From contig JAJEKV010000002.1 in NCBI GenBank assembly GCA_021234155.1, forward strand, positions 4,973,795 through 5,037,794: 64,000 nucleotides of DNA. The letters run 5' to 3'. A program made the translations under genes and the position numbers. The notes beneath the pieces were generated by a model. The model ran no database searches, was not told where the DNA came from, and saw only the letters and a program-made list of their open reading frames with translations. Origin of the DNA: Isoetes taiwanensis (lineage: Eukaryota; Streptophyta; Lycopodiopsida; Isoetales; Isoetaceae). The first letter of the stretch is position 1; every line of letters starts with the position of its first letter. Of the stretch, positions 47,060 to 59,208 are shown one piece after another.

Positions 47060-47996
47060 ATCAATTTGAATTTCTTATTCAATGGAATAGAAACCTGTTT
47101 GAAAAGTGGCTACCATAGAGAAAATATGGGGTCTCCAAAGGGCGCTTTATGAAAATAGAGAAACTCCACATCAGCTTTTTGCTCTAGCCAATCAAAGATG
47201 AGTGAGTGCATTTGTTCTTAATCCATATATACCTGCCATGGCATATTAGCTTTGGTAGCCACATGCCTTCTTTAGATAGGGTCAATTTCCCAAGGGAGAC
47301 TCCCAAATCTACCACATTTTCCCAAGGGGATCGTGTAATCTTGAAGTATCTCTAAATATTCTGGAATAGTAAGCCCCGTATGCCTCGAAATAGTAAACCC
47401 CATATGCCTCAAAATTTGTCTTTCACGAATTTCTTGGAAACATACCGATTCCGGATTCCCTCTGTTTCCATTCCCCCTCTATCGAAAATTCCATTCCGCT
47501 TCCCTCCATTCTCTTTCTCCTCCATTCCGGCTTCCCTCTTATACCTCTATGGTGTGCTTCGTGTTCATGGCCGGTTCTGGAAGCTTGCCCTGGTAAGTTT
47601 GCATTGAGGGTTGTCTTTCCATAAATCTTTACAAACATTTTTCTATTGCTTGTAGATGATGTCAAGAGTAGGATTTGAAGTGAGGGCAGCCCCGCTAGGA
47701 CCATAGGCATCAATTCGAATTTATGATCCAATAGATTAGAAGCCTCTTAGAAACCTATATTAAGATCCATGAGAAAATTTGGATTTTTTACCTTTACATC
47801 CAAGCACCCTTGATGTGATAATGTCTCAGAATGGATTTGTACATCTCCTTAAAAAGCAGGTATCAAGTGTCATACTTGTCAACATTGGCATTATAATCCT
47901 CTTCGGTCTTATGAATCGAAGGCCATGGGTTTGATCCTCACTAGAACCATATGCAATATATTGTATCCTTGAAATGCTAACACACACATCGGTCTT

Positions 47997-48070
47997 GGTC
48001 TTGTAGCTCAATTGGTTAGAGCATCGGTCTTATGAGCCGAAGGTCGTGGGTTCGAGCCCCACTAGGACCA
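47997..48070 (+). tRNA. tRNA-Ile(UAU), best copy in the array
   Basis: All stems pair: acceptor GGTCTTG/TAGGACC with only wobble pairs, D stem GCTC/GAGC, anticodon stem TCGGT/GCCGA, T stem GTGGG/CCCAC. The loop CTTATGA gives anticodon UAU; discriminator base A. Internal promoters TAGCTCAATTGG (A-box) and GGTTCGAGCCC (B-box) match consensus. There is no intron. No TTTT terminator lies directly downstream, so transcription by RNA polymerase III is uncertain. Confidence 0.7.
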
Positions 48071-48323
48071 TAGCCATAAATTCGAATTTATGATTCAATA
48101 GATCAAAAACCTATTTGAAAAGCTGCTAGGACACTTGTCCCATTAGCTTAGGAATGTTATCTTATCCAATTACCTTATCCAATTACCAAGCTATATTAAG
48201 ATTTATGAGATGAGCCGAAGGTCGTGGGTTCGAGCCCCACTAGGACCATAGGCATCAATTCAAATTTGTAGTAGTGCAACATATTAGTGTCCTTGAAATG
48301 TGACTCACACACATATTTCTCTT

Positions 48324-48394
48324 GGGCTTGTAGCTCAATTCGTTAGGGCATCGGTCTGAGTCAAAGGTTGTGGATTTAAGCCTCGCTACGACCA
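48324..48394 (+). pseudogene. tRNA-Ile-like copy lacking the anticodon
   Basis: Acceptor and D arm are recognisable, but the anticodon loop reads CGGTCTGAGTCAAAGG, so TTATGA is partly deleted. The T arm is decayed (TTTAAGCCTCG). Confidence 0.65.
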
Positions 48395-48507
48395 TAGGCA
48401 TCAATTCGAATTTATAGGTCGTGGGTTCGAGCTCATAGGCATCAATTCAAATTTGTAGTGCAACATATTAGTGTCCTTGAAATGTGACTCACACACACAT
48501 TTCTCTT

Positions 48508-48581
48508 GGGCTTGTAGCTCAATTCGTTAGGGCATCGGTCTTATGAGCCGAAGGTTGTGGATTTAAGCCTTGCTACGACCA
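48508..48581 (+). pseudogene. decayed tRNA-Ile(UAU)-like copy
   Basis: Full length with intact anticodon loop, but changed D loop (AATTCGTTA), D stem (GCTC/GGGC) and T arm (ATTTAAGCCTT). Confidence 0.65.
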
Positions 48582-49419
48582 TAGGCATCAATTCGAATTT
48601 ATGATTCAATAGATTAGAAACCTATATTAAGATCTATGAGAAGAATTAGATTTTTTACCTTTATATCCAAGCACCCTTGTTGTGATAACATCTAAGAATG
48701 GATTTGTACATCTCCTTAAAAAGCACGTGTCAAATGTCATACTTGTCAACATTGGCATTATAATCCTCTTTGGTCTTATGAGTCAAGGTCGTGGGTTTGA
48801 TCCCCATTAGAACCGGGCATCAATTCAAATTTGTAATGCAATATATTATGTCCTTCAAATGTGCCCAACACACATATTTACGGTATCCCTCGTAGTTCTC
48901 TAGAAGAAATTCAAAAGAGATTTCCGAAGGGGTAGAATATCGCCATTAAACTACTCATACTTATCTTATCAAATTTCAGAAAAGTTAATCTTTACTCATT
49001 TGCGAATAACCAGGCTGATTTTCTAATCCATCTGAGAGGTTGCCAAAAAACTACAGTTGCTATTTTGCTGCATACTTGCCTTGCAATGGCCCCAAATAGA
49101 GAATATCTATTGAGAGAAATCATCAACATTTAGATTAGCTAGGTGTGAAGTAGCTCAGAAACATTTCTAATGGCAGACTTGAGCTCCTCTGCATTCAAAA
49201 ACACATAAATCTATGGAATTCTGAACAGCTTAAGAATTGATCCTACGCTAACATGTTTGAAAAATATCTTCAAACAAATTTTCATGCTTTGCATCTCCAA
49301 TGTTTGGTTTCAAACATATGATCTCAATCCTGCTCCATAATGATGATCATTTTAAACCTTTTAACAAACTCCCAGGCATCTCGAAGAGCCCTAGTTCTGC
49401 TAAGGAGAGATGGGAAGAA

Positions 49420-50214
49420 GAATACGTCTGAAAATGGATTTTAAGACAGCTTCATAATCTATTGATGCCTTTGCTTTCAAACATATGTGTTGCATCACTT
49501 TTATTGCTATCTCTGGATAAGCTCCTGCAGCAGTTTCTCCACTGAGCATGACTCAATCTGTGCCATCAAGCACTGCATTTGCTACGTCAGTGTATTCTGC
49601 TCGCATACTGCATTTGCTATGTCAGTGCATTCTACTCGCGTAGGCCTTGGTGTCTTGATCATTAACTCCAGCATTTGGCCTGCAATTACCACTAGTTTGC
49701 CAGTCGCATTGCCCTTGTATATCATCATCTCTTGTGCAAGAAATATTTTTCAATCAATGTCAAGGTCACCTCTAGCCACCACAATAGAATCTGTCTCTTT
49801 AATATATCATCAAAATTCTGAAGGCCTTCTTGGTTTTCCACCTAGAGGACATATCGTCATCAGTATCCTTTAGGAGGGGTGAAGGAAGTGAAAAGGTACA
49901 GAGGCCAAGTTTTGAAATTTTTTGGATAGTTCTTGCATGCTCCCCAAGAACTTCTCGAATGTTTATAATATCTTGGCCCTTTAGAACAAAAGAAGCTGGA
50001 ATGGAGTCAATTTTATTAGGAATTCCCCATTTTAAGAAGTCTTTCTTGTCTTTCTCTGTGATAGTTGAAAGATCTACTATGACCCCAGGCAAATTAACAT
50101 TTTTCCTTTCACCTAATATTGCAATATTTTCATTGGGGCATTTAAGGGTGCCTGCAGATGCATCACAGGATAATACATGCAACATAATAGTGCCATCAGA
50201 GCATAGAATCTGAT
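49420..50214 (-). pseudogene. pyruvate kinase pseudogene fragment, copy B
   Basis: Same fragment as at 27565-28500, but the first exon is deleted up to ILCSDGT, which is fused to unrelated RCRVRKK sequence (about 50214). Downstream it is better preserved than copy A: VVARGDLDID, a stop, [57 protein letters not shown]-like codons across a frame change, and ASIDYEAVLKSIF. The short intron before VENQEGL is retained. Confidence 0.88.
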
Positions 50215-50855
50215 TCTTCTTCCTAACCCTGCACCTGATCTGTGAACCTGATGATTTGGCAGTGCATCTTACTAGAAAAGGCTGGGGTAAGTATCTTAAC
50301 CTAGTATTCTGTTCAAGCAAAGAAAAGGATTTAATGTGTCATAATGATTGGCTACGAGTTTGGTTATTTGATAAAATAGCCAACTGCTGTATATGGTTAA
50401 TGTGGAGGATGAAATAATGAACCCAAGAATTTTCTATGCTGCAAAACATTGAGGATCAAAATGAAGGAGTTTTGTTGCCTTATAAGGACCCCATTAACTC
50501 TTTTTTATCTGTATGTTTGTGCCTTTTTATTCCTCTAATTGGCTTCCGTGACTACAGAAATTGGAATTGTTTAGAATGTTTGGTAACTTTCTACCTCGCA
50601 TCTTCCCGGATTGAAGAATAAAAAGCAGCTTTTTAAAATTTGAACAATTTATTGTCACTTTATTATTCATGTGCACATAAGTTCTCAAGTTTGAAACACT
50701 AAATATCGTTGCATCATATTGGTTCGTGCCAACACTCACATTCATGCAAACCCAGAGCTGATGTAAAAGTATGCGTGTAAGTAATCAAGAGCTCCTGAAA
50801 TTTAAAAGTATTACTGGTTTTGGTGCTTTATAGCATCAGTATGCAAGTATGACAT

Positions 50856-52125
50856 TTGAATATTGCAGGTGCACAATCTTTTGAAAGGGTTAGAAAAGAT
50901 TGTAGCAATTGCAGATATATCAATGCTAGTGGATCGTCGTTCTTGACCTGCTTATTGGAACCGAGCTCCACAAGGCGATTAAGGAGGATAGAGTTCTATG
51001 GAAGAGGACTGGCAAGAAAGCGTTCTTCCTTTGACACATCAATATCCACTTTGGTTTCCAAGGGAGTACTTTAAACTTGAAGACTATCTGGCTTCAAAAT
51101 CAGTAGTTGCATCTCGGTCTTTTGACATTGACGATTTCCAGGGATATGGGATGGTTCCTTTCGCAGACATGTTTAACCACAAGACATGTGTTGAACATGT
51201 GCATTTTAGTGCTTCACCATTTGAGACATCCGAGTCATCAGATTGTGCGACATTAGAAATAACTGAAGACATGCCTATGAGTGGCCATGGGCGTGAGTTT
51301 GTTAGTGGAAGTGATGATGGTGGTGATGATGATCCAGAGATATTGGAAATGGTATTAATAAAAGATGTCAAATAGAGATTCGAGGTTTTTAATACATATG
51401 AACAGTCAAGCAATGCTGCCTTATTGCTTAGATATGGCTTTATAGAGTGCAATAATCCATTTGATATTGTAAATATTGACATGGACATTGTAATGGAAGT
51501 TTTGTCAACTTCCTTTACAAGGAAGCATTTGGCAAGACGAAAGTCATTGTGGAGGAAACCCGGTTTTTCATCATATTCATCACAAAGGCAAAGGAGTATT
51601 TTGAGATCACCAAGAGTTGGAAGCCTCAAATAGAGATGCTAATGCTAATTGTTTTGGTGCATGCCTCCGAAGTGTATTTTTTACGTGAATCTTTCCTCCT
51701 TTTCCAGAAAAATCGAGGAAATATAAAGACGTTGTTACACATCTTAGGCTCTCAAGCAAGACAACAACAACAGTTCCAAAGTTATAGCAAGAACATTTTA
51801 ATGAGTCACTTTTCGCTATTGAGGAAAAGTAATATGGAGAACATTGGACTTGGATCAAAAGAACATACAATATAGGTTTCTCATGCCCTGCAGTATGCAA
51901 GACTTTTTCGGGTGATTATTGAAGCGCGTGTGATCAATATCCTCTGATTCAGCTTGATCAAGACTTGAGTATCTTAAACCACACAAGTCCTGATAACTTT
52001 CAGGTGTTTCATTCGCTTTCCTTGAGGGTAAGCGAGCGCCAAATTTTGAGGAGATGCCAGCATAGACTACTTGCAAATTTGAAGAGAAGCTCATTTGCCA
52101 AAGCTCAAATTGAGGCAAGAATATG
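50856..52125 (+). pseudogene. SETD6 / Rubisco-methyltransferase-like pseudogene, copy B
   Basis: Same order as copy A with FDIDDFQGYGMVPFADMFNH, the same in-frame TAG at 51373-51375, and NTYEQSSNAALLLRYGF. The substrate-binding part is in a shifted frame (YFEITKSWKPQIEMLMLIVL, then HASEVYFLRESFLLFQKN) and is slightly better preserved than copy A. Frame breaks recur downstream. Confidence 0.85.
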
Positions 52126-52282
52126 AGGCTAATATTCTAGCATTTGCTAAAGGTTCTTATTGTTTTGGTGTTGCTGTTAACAACATGTGGCTACCCTTCC
52201 CAACTTGTTAAGGACACAAGTTGCAAGGAATGGAACTCTTTCTCTGGATTAGAAGTTCAAAGTGAGTTGTCTAACCTTGCAC

Positions 52283-52425
52283 TTAAAAAAAAAAAAAAAA
52301 ACGGCTTGAACTAGTAAAAACTAGCGCAAACATCAAATCCCTCCGTTGTCTTATCTGGCCATACAAGAACAAAATGTCCAAGATGGTACCATTCTTTCAA
52401 GGTATACAGTTACAGATATCTATAT
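52283..52425. repeat. dispersed A-run / CGGCTTGAACTAGT repeat, copy B
   Basis: Matches 30655-30800 except for a short deletion after AACATCA. Confidence 0.75.
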
Positions 52426-53755
52426 CCTAATGTCATTCAAAACCTTAAACCAGAAGTAATGGTATCATATCCCAGAGAGTCTAAGGACGATCAATGTTTT
52501 ATCCTTTACAATCTAAAGATATTTTAAGACCGTGTAATATTATCCTACAATGTTATCCGTGTCATGACCTTTAAGATTTCAGGCCATAAATCTTAATTGG
52601 AATATATTTCATAGCAAAATTTAAGATGCATAAGGCAAAACACAGTTTATAGAACACTAACTTCATAGCTTTACTAAGCTATAACTCCGCCAAATCTAAC
52701 TGCTGCAATACTCCAAAGTCAACTACAAAATTCTGTTGTTAATGTAAACTAGCAGTCACATATAGGCACTTAGCATTCCAAGTGTAGAACACAGAAAATT
52801 GAACTTCTTGTATATGTCCAAAATTTTATACATATATCATTGCAATAGATTCAGTAATCTCATAATATATCTCGATGTTTAAGTAATAGAGATATGGACA
52901 ACAAATAAGCAAGGCAGTTAGGCATATAGGCTTGCCAAAAACTTGAGATTCATGTCTCAAACAAAGACAGGGAAATTATTACCTTGTACTAATATAAAAC
53001 AGTAGAAATGTAAACGGAAAACGTAGATCCGCTTTTGTATGAAAGAAGCTATATCCGCTTCCAAAACATTGTTCTTGGGCAAAACCCATCAAGGTCGGCC
53101 TGTTTAAGGGAGTATGAAAGGAAAAATTCGTGCACAAAAACAGCATCTCCAACGACCTTTGCTTCTTAAGCCCGGGAAAAATGGTCAAAGATAAATCCCT
53201 AAGAAGATATTGTCTGCAAGATATCCTTGGCCTAGCACAACAAATCCATATCTAGGACTGCCGGATTTCAAACCTAGGTCGGTCTAGTTTTAACAGCCAC
53301 TCATTATTAATTTCAAACGAATAAATAATTTCGGCATAAGGTTGCTAATTAGCAACCAATGTAGAAAGGAAAAAATTCCAGCAAACTCATCTCATAGAGA
53401 GCTATAATGGTTAAGCCATGGCCTTAGCCAATAAAGCTTGTCTATACATATAGACAAGGGCCATAAATATGTGGGTATACAGGTCCCATTCTAGGAACAT
53501 TTGAAGCTGCACAGACTGGATGCAGACTGGATACAATATAAGTACAAAGATATCCAATGGCCATTCTACCTATATGGGTAATAATTGACCAGATAGAATT
53601 AATTTTGGGGTTAACCATGTCCCAACTATTGCTACCATCAAGGCACCATATAAATTATATGCTTGTAAGAAAAGCTAACAAGCAGCTTTACAAAGGTATA
53701 TACCTCTAAGAAAAACTTTACACTTAAGAAAAAAAAAATAAAAAAAAAAATCAAT
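52426..53755. other. no gene recognised, copy B counterpart of 30801-32103
   Basis: Near-identical to copy A. The segment before the A-run has extra sequence (about 53662-53735). Confidence 0.5.
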
Positions 53756-54480
53756 GCTAGTGGCTGGGGATTTCAATTATGTCCCTGGCATGTAAGGTGC
53801 CTGTTTTATCACAATAATTTTGAGGGTTATCCTGACATAAGTATTTTGCATTTTTACTAGTGCTCTGCATGCACTTCTTGCAACTGGAAAGGTCGACCCT
53901 GGCCATCCTGACTTAACAACAGATCCACTTGGGATTTTGAGACCTGCTAACAAGCATTGCCATCATCTACAACAGGTAAGCAGATTTTTTCACGTATATC
54001 CTATTCCTTGGTATTATTTGCTGCTCGATTAATTTGTCCATGGGTGGTTTGCAAATATTTACTCGTTATCACCGACCTAATGATGCTTATATGACGAGTT
54101 CAATGTAGGTCAGTGCATACTCAGCATTTGTCAGGATTGCGGGTGGGACATCCATTCTTGAACGGAAGCGGCAGTGCATGGACCCTGCAACTAGTGAACC
54201 TTTGTTCACAAATTGAACTCGTGATTCCCTTGAAACGCTGGATTATGTTTTTTACACAGGTAAACCTGATGATTGATGGTTAAATAGGAAGATTAGAGAA
54301 TACAGATGTAATAGAATCGGCCTACTATTTGCTGCACATTCTCTTGCTTTGGAATCGCTTTTGGAGCTCTTGGATGAGGAGAATTTGCGGAAAGATACTG
54401 CTTTTCCATCTCCTGAGTGGTCTTCCGATCATATAGCCTTACTTGTGGAGTTCAGATATAAATTGCGGCTACCTCAGTAA
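53756..54480 (+). pseudogene. CCR4-type deadenylase pseudogene fragment, copy B
   Basis: Same exons as copy A but with an intact second exon: ALHALLATGKVDPGHPDLTT then DPLGILRPANKHCHHLQQ at a CAG|GTAAG donor. The last exon reads ESLLELLDEENLRKDTAF then PSPEWSSDHIALLVEFR to TAA. The third exon keeps the in-frame stop after PLFTN. Comparison with copy A shows that scrambling at 32225-32262 is specific to A. Confidence 0.88.
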
Positions 54481-55956
54481 TTCAGTTCTTAAACCCCTTT
54501 GGTCTAGCCTTTGAGAAGCATTGATTGTGGAGTTTTACACAATCTATACCATAATAGTGCTGCTCTTTTTGGCATAAAATGTAGCATATAACTGCATCAG
54601 CTCGGCGTTGCTTTGGAAACATTTCAGATGTTTACACAAGTATAGATTTTGTTTACTACTATGATTGAGTGGCCAAATGGGACAAAGTGCACTAACAGTT
54701 ATAACTTATTTATCAAGCCATGGGCACTGGCCATCAAAGCATGTTCACCAAAGAGTATTTTCTCAACAGAGTTTATGATGCATGGGTAATATTGTAATGA
54801 ACATCAAACTCCAAACCGTCTGTAGGAAATGCACAATTGTGCACTCCTTTGTTGTGTTTGACCAATTTTTATCTATCATTATTTCCAACATTAAAACCTG
54901 CCATTGTTTCTTTAAGTGAGCTGCAGTTATCTTTCATTTCTATAAAAGCAGGCATGAGTTGAGGCAAATAGTAGTTCACCATGGAAAATTTATGGGATTG
55001 CAAGCATGATTGTTCACTTTATATTGTTTGTCTAAGATTACAAAAATTGCTCTATTTTGGTCAAAAGCGCAAGAATTGGATGGGAATAACATAGTGCTTA
55101 TATAAGACAATGTGATATCCAGCGTCCCAAAATAGCACTTGTGCTGGTTGTGTAACATGAACGGCACTTGTGCTGGTTGTGTACCATGAACCCGGGAGGA
55201 GCCGGGTGCTCTTCTTCAAATGTGTGACTTGGACAAAGTTCTTTTATGGATGCAACGTACTATCAATGGTAGTAGAGCCTGTTGGTATTATTGAGCTCAT
55301 ACTTATACTGGATACAAGAATTTAGCATTGGCTGGCGGAGCCAACACCCTATGCACCTCGAGAGTTAGATGCAAATATTTAATTTTTGCATCTTGTAGGA
55401 TGAACGTGGCTTGAGTCAGGTCCAAATGTTTATTTTGCCATCTTATAGAATGAATATAGCTTTTTCTTGATGTAAAAAGAAAAATTTCTAGGATTGCACA
55501 AGATTTATGCAAAAGTCCTTGTGGCACCTTTATGAAGTTCAACCTAAATACGATCATCGCTGTGGAGCTAAGGCATAGGTGCTCCACGTATATCATCGAC
55601 TTGGAGTGTTTTTTTTCCTTTGATTGTGTACCTGATTTACGAAAACAGTTCTTTGTAAACAAAGATTTGTAGTTTATGCTAAGTTGTTGGCATCTAGGAG
55701 GATGATCACATCTTTTTTTTTTTTTTTTAAGCTGGGGTTGCCTAACCCGATGTGCACAATTTCGTGCATTTCTAGCCTATGCGTGTATGCCCGCGTGTAT
55801 CCTATGTGTACAATACCACGCGTGCAAATTTCCTCTTCTTCCCAAAGAAGCCTATGGTCTCCGCAGGCAAAGTAGCCGCTGCTGTTGAGCCCAACTTGAC
55901 GATTCTACATGTTCTACAAGGTGACCATAAACTCTAACTTTATATTCTGCCTTTGA
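54481..55956. other. no gene recognised, copy B counterpart of 32831-34528
   Basis: Lacks the stretch found at about 33550-33780 in copy A. A CTGG-containing pair, GTGCTGGTTG, appears where A has GTCTTTGGTTG. Confidence 0.5.
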
Positions 55957-56033
55957 GAATAGAATAGTTTTTTTAACGTCCACGGAGACCAATAGGTCAT
56001 GGGACCCATACAATGGTCTATTCTATTCTATTT
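55957..56033 (-). mobile_element. LINE/SINE 3' end with TTCTA tails, copy B
   Basis: Counterpart of 34529-34607: minus strand TTGGTCTCCGTGGACG followed by TTCTA repeats. Confidence 0.6.
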
Positions 56034-56190
56034 TGCCTTTGAGAGCAATAACTAATTTGTAACAGATTAGTTTTGACAACAGTGACAAACATAATTTACT
56101 TTGAGGAGAAATAGATAAGAAAATATTGACGGATCAATAATCTTCGTTGTAGTCAGTAGGGCTTCTCCTAATGCCTTTTAAGCATGGGAC

Positions 56191-56442
56191 ATGGGCGCTA
56201 TGGCTGCTCCAAATGGAGGCATTGGTGGTCATGCCTTTAGGTCTGCTCTAGAAGTCCTCCAAGGTCTGATGCGCCACAAGAGTCAGAGCTCCACGATACA
56301 AGGCAATGCAATCATGGTCGTGAGGAGGGCGTTCATGCCTGGGCTACTGTACATGATGGTCTTGCGAATAAAGGACAGGAAGCAACTGTCGATCGTATCG
56401 CCAAACACCCACGGACTTCGGCCGAACAAAATCTGCGCCTAA
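56191..56442 (+). other. unidentified open frame, copy B
   Basis: Counterpart of 34645-35016, keeping APNGGIGGHAFRSALEVL and the basic part. The start and end are altered by indels. Confidence 0.25.
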
Positions 56443-57876
56443 TGTAGCCGCTTCAAAACCAATGGTAATCCCCGCCGTCGCCATACAAGGGGTGCACTTA
56501 GAATATACTTGATATTCTTCTCCATTTTTGTATAGGATAAAGTCTCTCTAGTGCTAATACTTTTTTTATTTACATCTTTAAACCTTCTATGTGTATTACT
56601 AGCTCTAATGATCATTCTTTTTCCTAGCCATTCACTGAGATCTGTATCTTCATTGGCATTCCTTTTCCTTATGTGTATAATTCCTATTCGCACATAATTT
56701 CATTTGGCATCATATCAAACTAGTAATGGGAAGTTAACACGCAATTCTTTAATGTCCATATTATTTCTCGATGGAATTCAATCCTTTGCGTGCATACCGT
56801 GCGGCTCGATAAAAAAAAAAACCTTAAGAAGGTTGCTACACAATTAAAATTCCAGCATAAAACCCATCGTCCACTTCTCAACCTGCAGGTTACGCTGGTT
56901 TTGCGATAAAGGTAACGCTCACACTACCTCCTCCCGATTTGGGTTAAACTTCTTATTCACGTGGAAACCCTTCCGTTTTTCCCATAAACCCAGAAGGGTT
57001 TCCAGATTTGAAGCCCGGAAGGGTTTCCACTGGAAAATGAAATCAAAGATGATTTTTGGGTGGACGACATCCACCTTTCATAAATATAGCTCATTCAATG
57101 CATGCTCCTAATTGGGCCTAACCATTTTGGAAGCACAAGTTCATTTTTAGTTTAGAGAGCATACAATCCGTAAGAGTTTCGGTAGAGAAATGATGTCTGC
57201 ATGTCGATATCGTGGGCTTGCATCCGTGATGATATTACTTGTTTGTGAGATGTTTACGCGGAAGGTATTTTGCATATGGCCTCAAGACCATTTGAGGTTA
57301 GGTTTGTATTTATCATGGGCTCAACAACGAAATCCGCTATGCAAGCTAACTTTGAACAAAGAAATTTAGTATCGATGTCTTTTTCAAGATCATGGCAAGA
57401 AATAGATTTAAACCTTTTCTAGCAAACCCGATAAGAAATCGACAAAGACAACAATCGATGTATCTTTCCTTAGAATCGATGGCAGAGGTATGCTCATGTC
57501 CTTTCCATGGCACAGGTTTTTTTGTTATGTTTTCTTAGAGGTTAGAGGCAGGAAGAGTCCGAAAGAAGGGGACCTTAATGGCTCCAGACATGGTCTTTTG
57601 TGCTTTAAGTCCTTAGGGTCCAAAAAATGGGACCTTAATGGCTTCGTAACATGTTTGGCTCTTTATATAATGAAAACAATGCGATTAATAAGAAGTTGGT
57701 GCATTGCTTTCTAAGCATCATGATGAGGCGATGCTTTTCTCACCGATAAACCATTATCCAAAGCTCATAGACTACATTTTCTTCTGCTCTTTCATTTTTT
57801 TTTTCGCCAGATCGCAGTAGCTTCCTCTTAGCCTTCCCACATCCAACTTCCATTTGCCAAGCATTATTTTTCCTTT
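56443..57876. other. no confident gene, copy B counterpart of 35017-36341
   Basis: Contains the GGAAACCCTTCC inverted repeat again. 57113-57300 is heavily garbled against copy A. 57729-57842 is an insertion relative to copy A, containing TCATTTTTTTTTTCGCC. Confidence 0.5.
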
Positions 57877-57924
57877 AGGCCAATTGGTCTTCGTGGACGA
57901 AAAAATATCTATTCTATTCTTATT
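57877..57924 (+). mobile_element. LINE/SINE 3' tail, copy B
   Basis: Counterpart of 36342-36387, with GGTCTTCGTGGACG and a TATTCTATTC tail. Confidence 0.55.
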
Positions 57925-58089
57925 GATACAAACAATTCCAATGTATTGCTAAGATCCATTTGCAAAGGCTTAGCATTTTTTTGCAGTGGTTCCGGACAAG
58001 ATGACCCTAATTTATGCAGCTCTTCCATGCATGTTGTATGTTATGTTACCCCTGCACTCATTCAGGTTTATACATCATCACCTCCTGGA

Positions 58090-58440
58090 TCATTTGATAC
58101 AACATAGTTTATATCCACCCTAGAAATTGAAGTAGTGGGATCATCATAAGCATCTGAGATCGTCTCTTGATACACCTGCAATACTGCCCTACTTGTTCCC
58201 ATGTAGTTATGTATTAACAACTTCAACTTTAGGAGCAGTTGCTTTCATTCCAATTTTACAAGCTGTTGATGCACTAATGAAGCTTTCATTCAAGTGCTCT
58301 AATAGCATAACCACGTAGATATCAGAGTACTTTATCTCTTTGCAAGCATCTTTTGCAGAATTGGAGCATAGTGTGGCTGCATTGCACACATGCAGCAACA
58401 TGAGTATGGCATAGAACAATATCAAAGGCATGTTGAACAA
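58090..58440 (-). other. candidate exon fragments of an unidentified gene, copy B
   Basis: Counterpart of 36520-36875 with the same EIKYSDIYVVMLLEHLNESF stretch. An extra AKDACKEI is in frame here (copy A has a changed KKDACKEI). Confidence 0.3.
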
Positions 58441-59208
58441 GAAATAAGACTATCGTAGAATTGCAAAAACAAGGTGAACAGAACCTTGGATATGTTGGGC
58501 CAGAGTTCTACGAGGATAGTATATGATAAGTTGTAAAAGGAAAATGAGGTAGGAGGGAAGATAAACATGCAGCATCTCAAATGGACCCATTCATCTGATC
58601 TTATTAGTACGTTCATGTTTTGATGAAAAGGTATTGATGGGTCCCAAGACTAATGATGCATTTTGGGTATGGAAGGTGAGACTTCAAAATCAATACATAT
58701 ATTAGGCTGTAACACAAGCCCTTTCTTGGCCGAACATTGTGACAACTAAAAACATAATCTGTATATGGCAAGCTTTGCATCCATAGAATGACAAGAAAAA
58801 TTATAAGGAATTGTTCCTTCTTGTGTTGTTATGCGAACTGTGAAGACTCGAGAACCATGTGAAAGTGGTTACTCTAGATGCCATAATTTGTTTAACCCCT
58901 CGTTTCATCCATTTAAATATCAACAAACCCCGCTCATCCATGAAATATTGACAAAGTAGTATATTAAAAGAAATGCAATAAAAAATGCATGTCAGTAGAC
59001 ATTAAAGCCCAAAAATCTAGAACTACTGGAGAGAAAGATCTGGCATTTAAAGAAATGTATCCAAATAGGACAACTTGCTACCTAAGAGATAAAACAGTGA
59101 AAATAAAAAGTCGGGATACACAAGTGATATTGTTCGCATACATAATGAGATTGTAAAAAAATGGACACTAAAACATTAATTCCAAAGCTCAAGAACATGA
59201 TCCTTCGT

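Larger units (their letters stand above)
44537..48875 (+). repeat. tandem array of tRNA-Ile(UAU)-like genes and 3' half-tRNAs
   Basis: Eight tRNA-like units (starts 44848, 45836, 46147, 46527, 47004, 47997, 48324, 48508) alternate with about nine copies of only the 3' half of the same tRNA (for example 44732-44775, 46039-46078, 48208-48247). Simple spacing is about 310-380 bp. A higher-order unit of about 2.16 kb is visible because the block at 44556 recurs at 46718. Spacers share TTTACCTTTATATCCAAGCA and TGTCAACATTGGCATTATA. Confidence 0.85.

Noticed and set aside
44537-48875. CRISPR-like array (regular repeats with spacers)
   Set aside because: Units are tRNA-derived, hundreds of bases long, with repeated rather than unique spacers, in a eukaryotic context.
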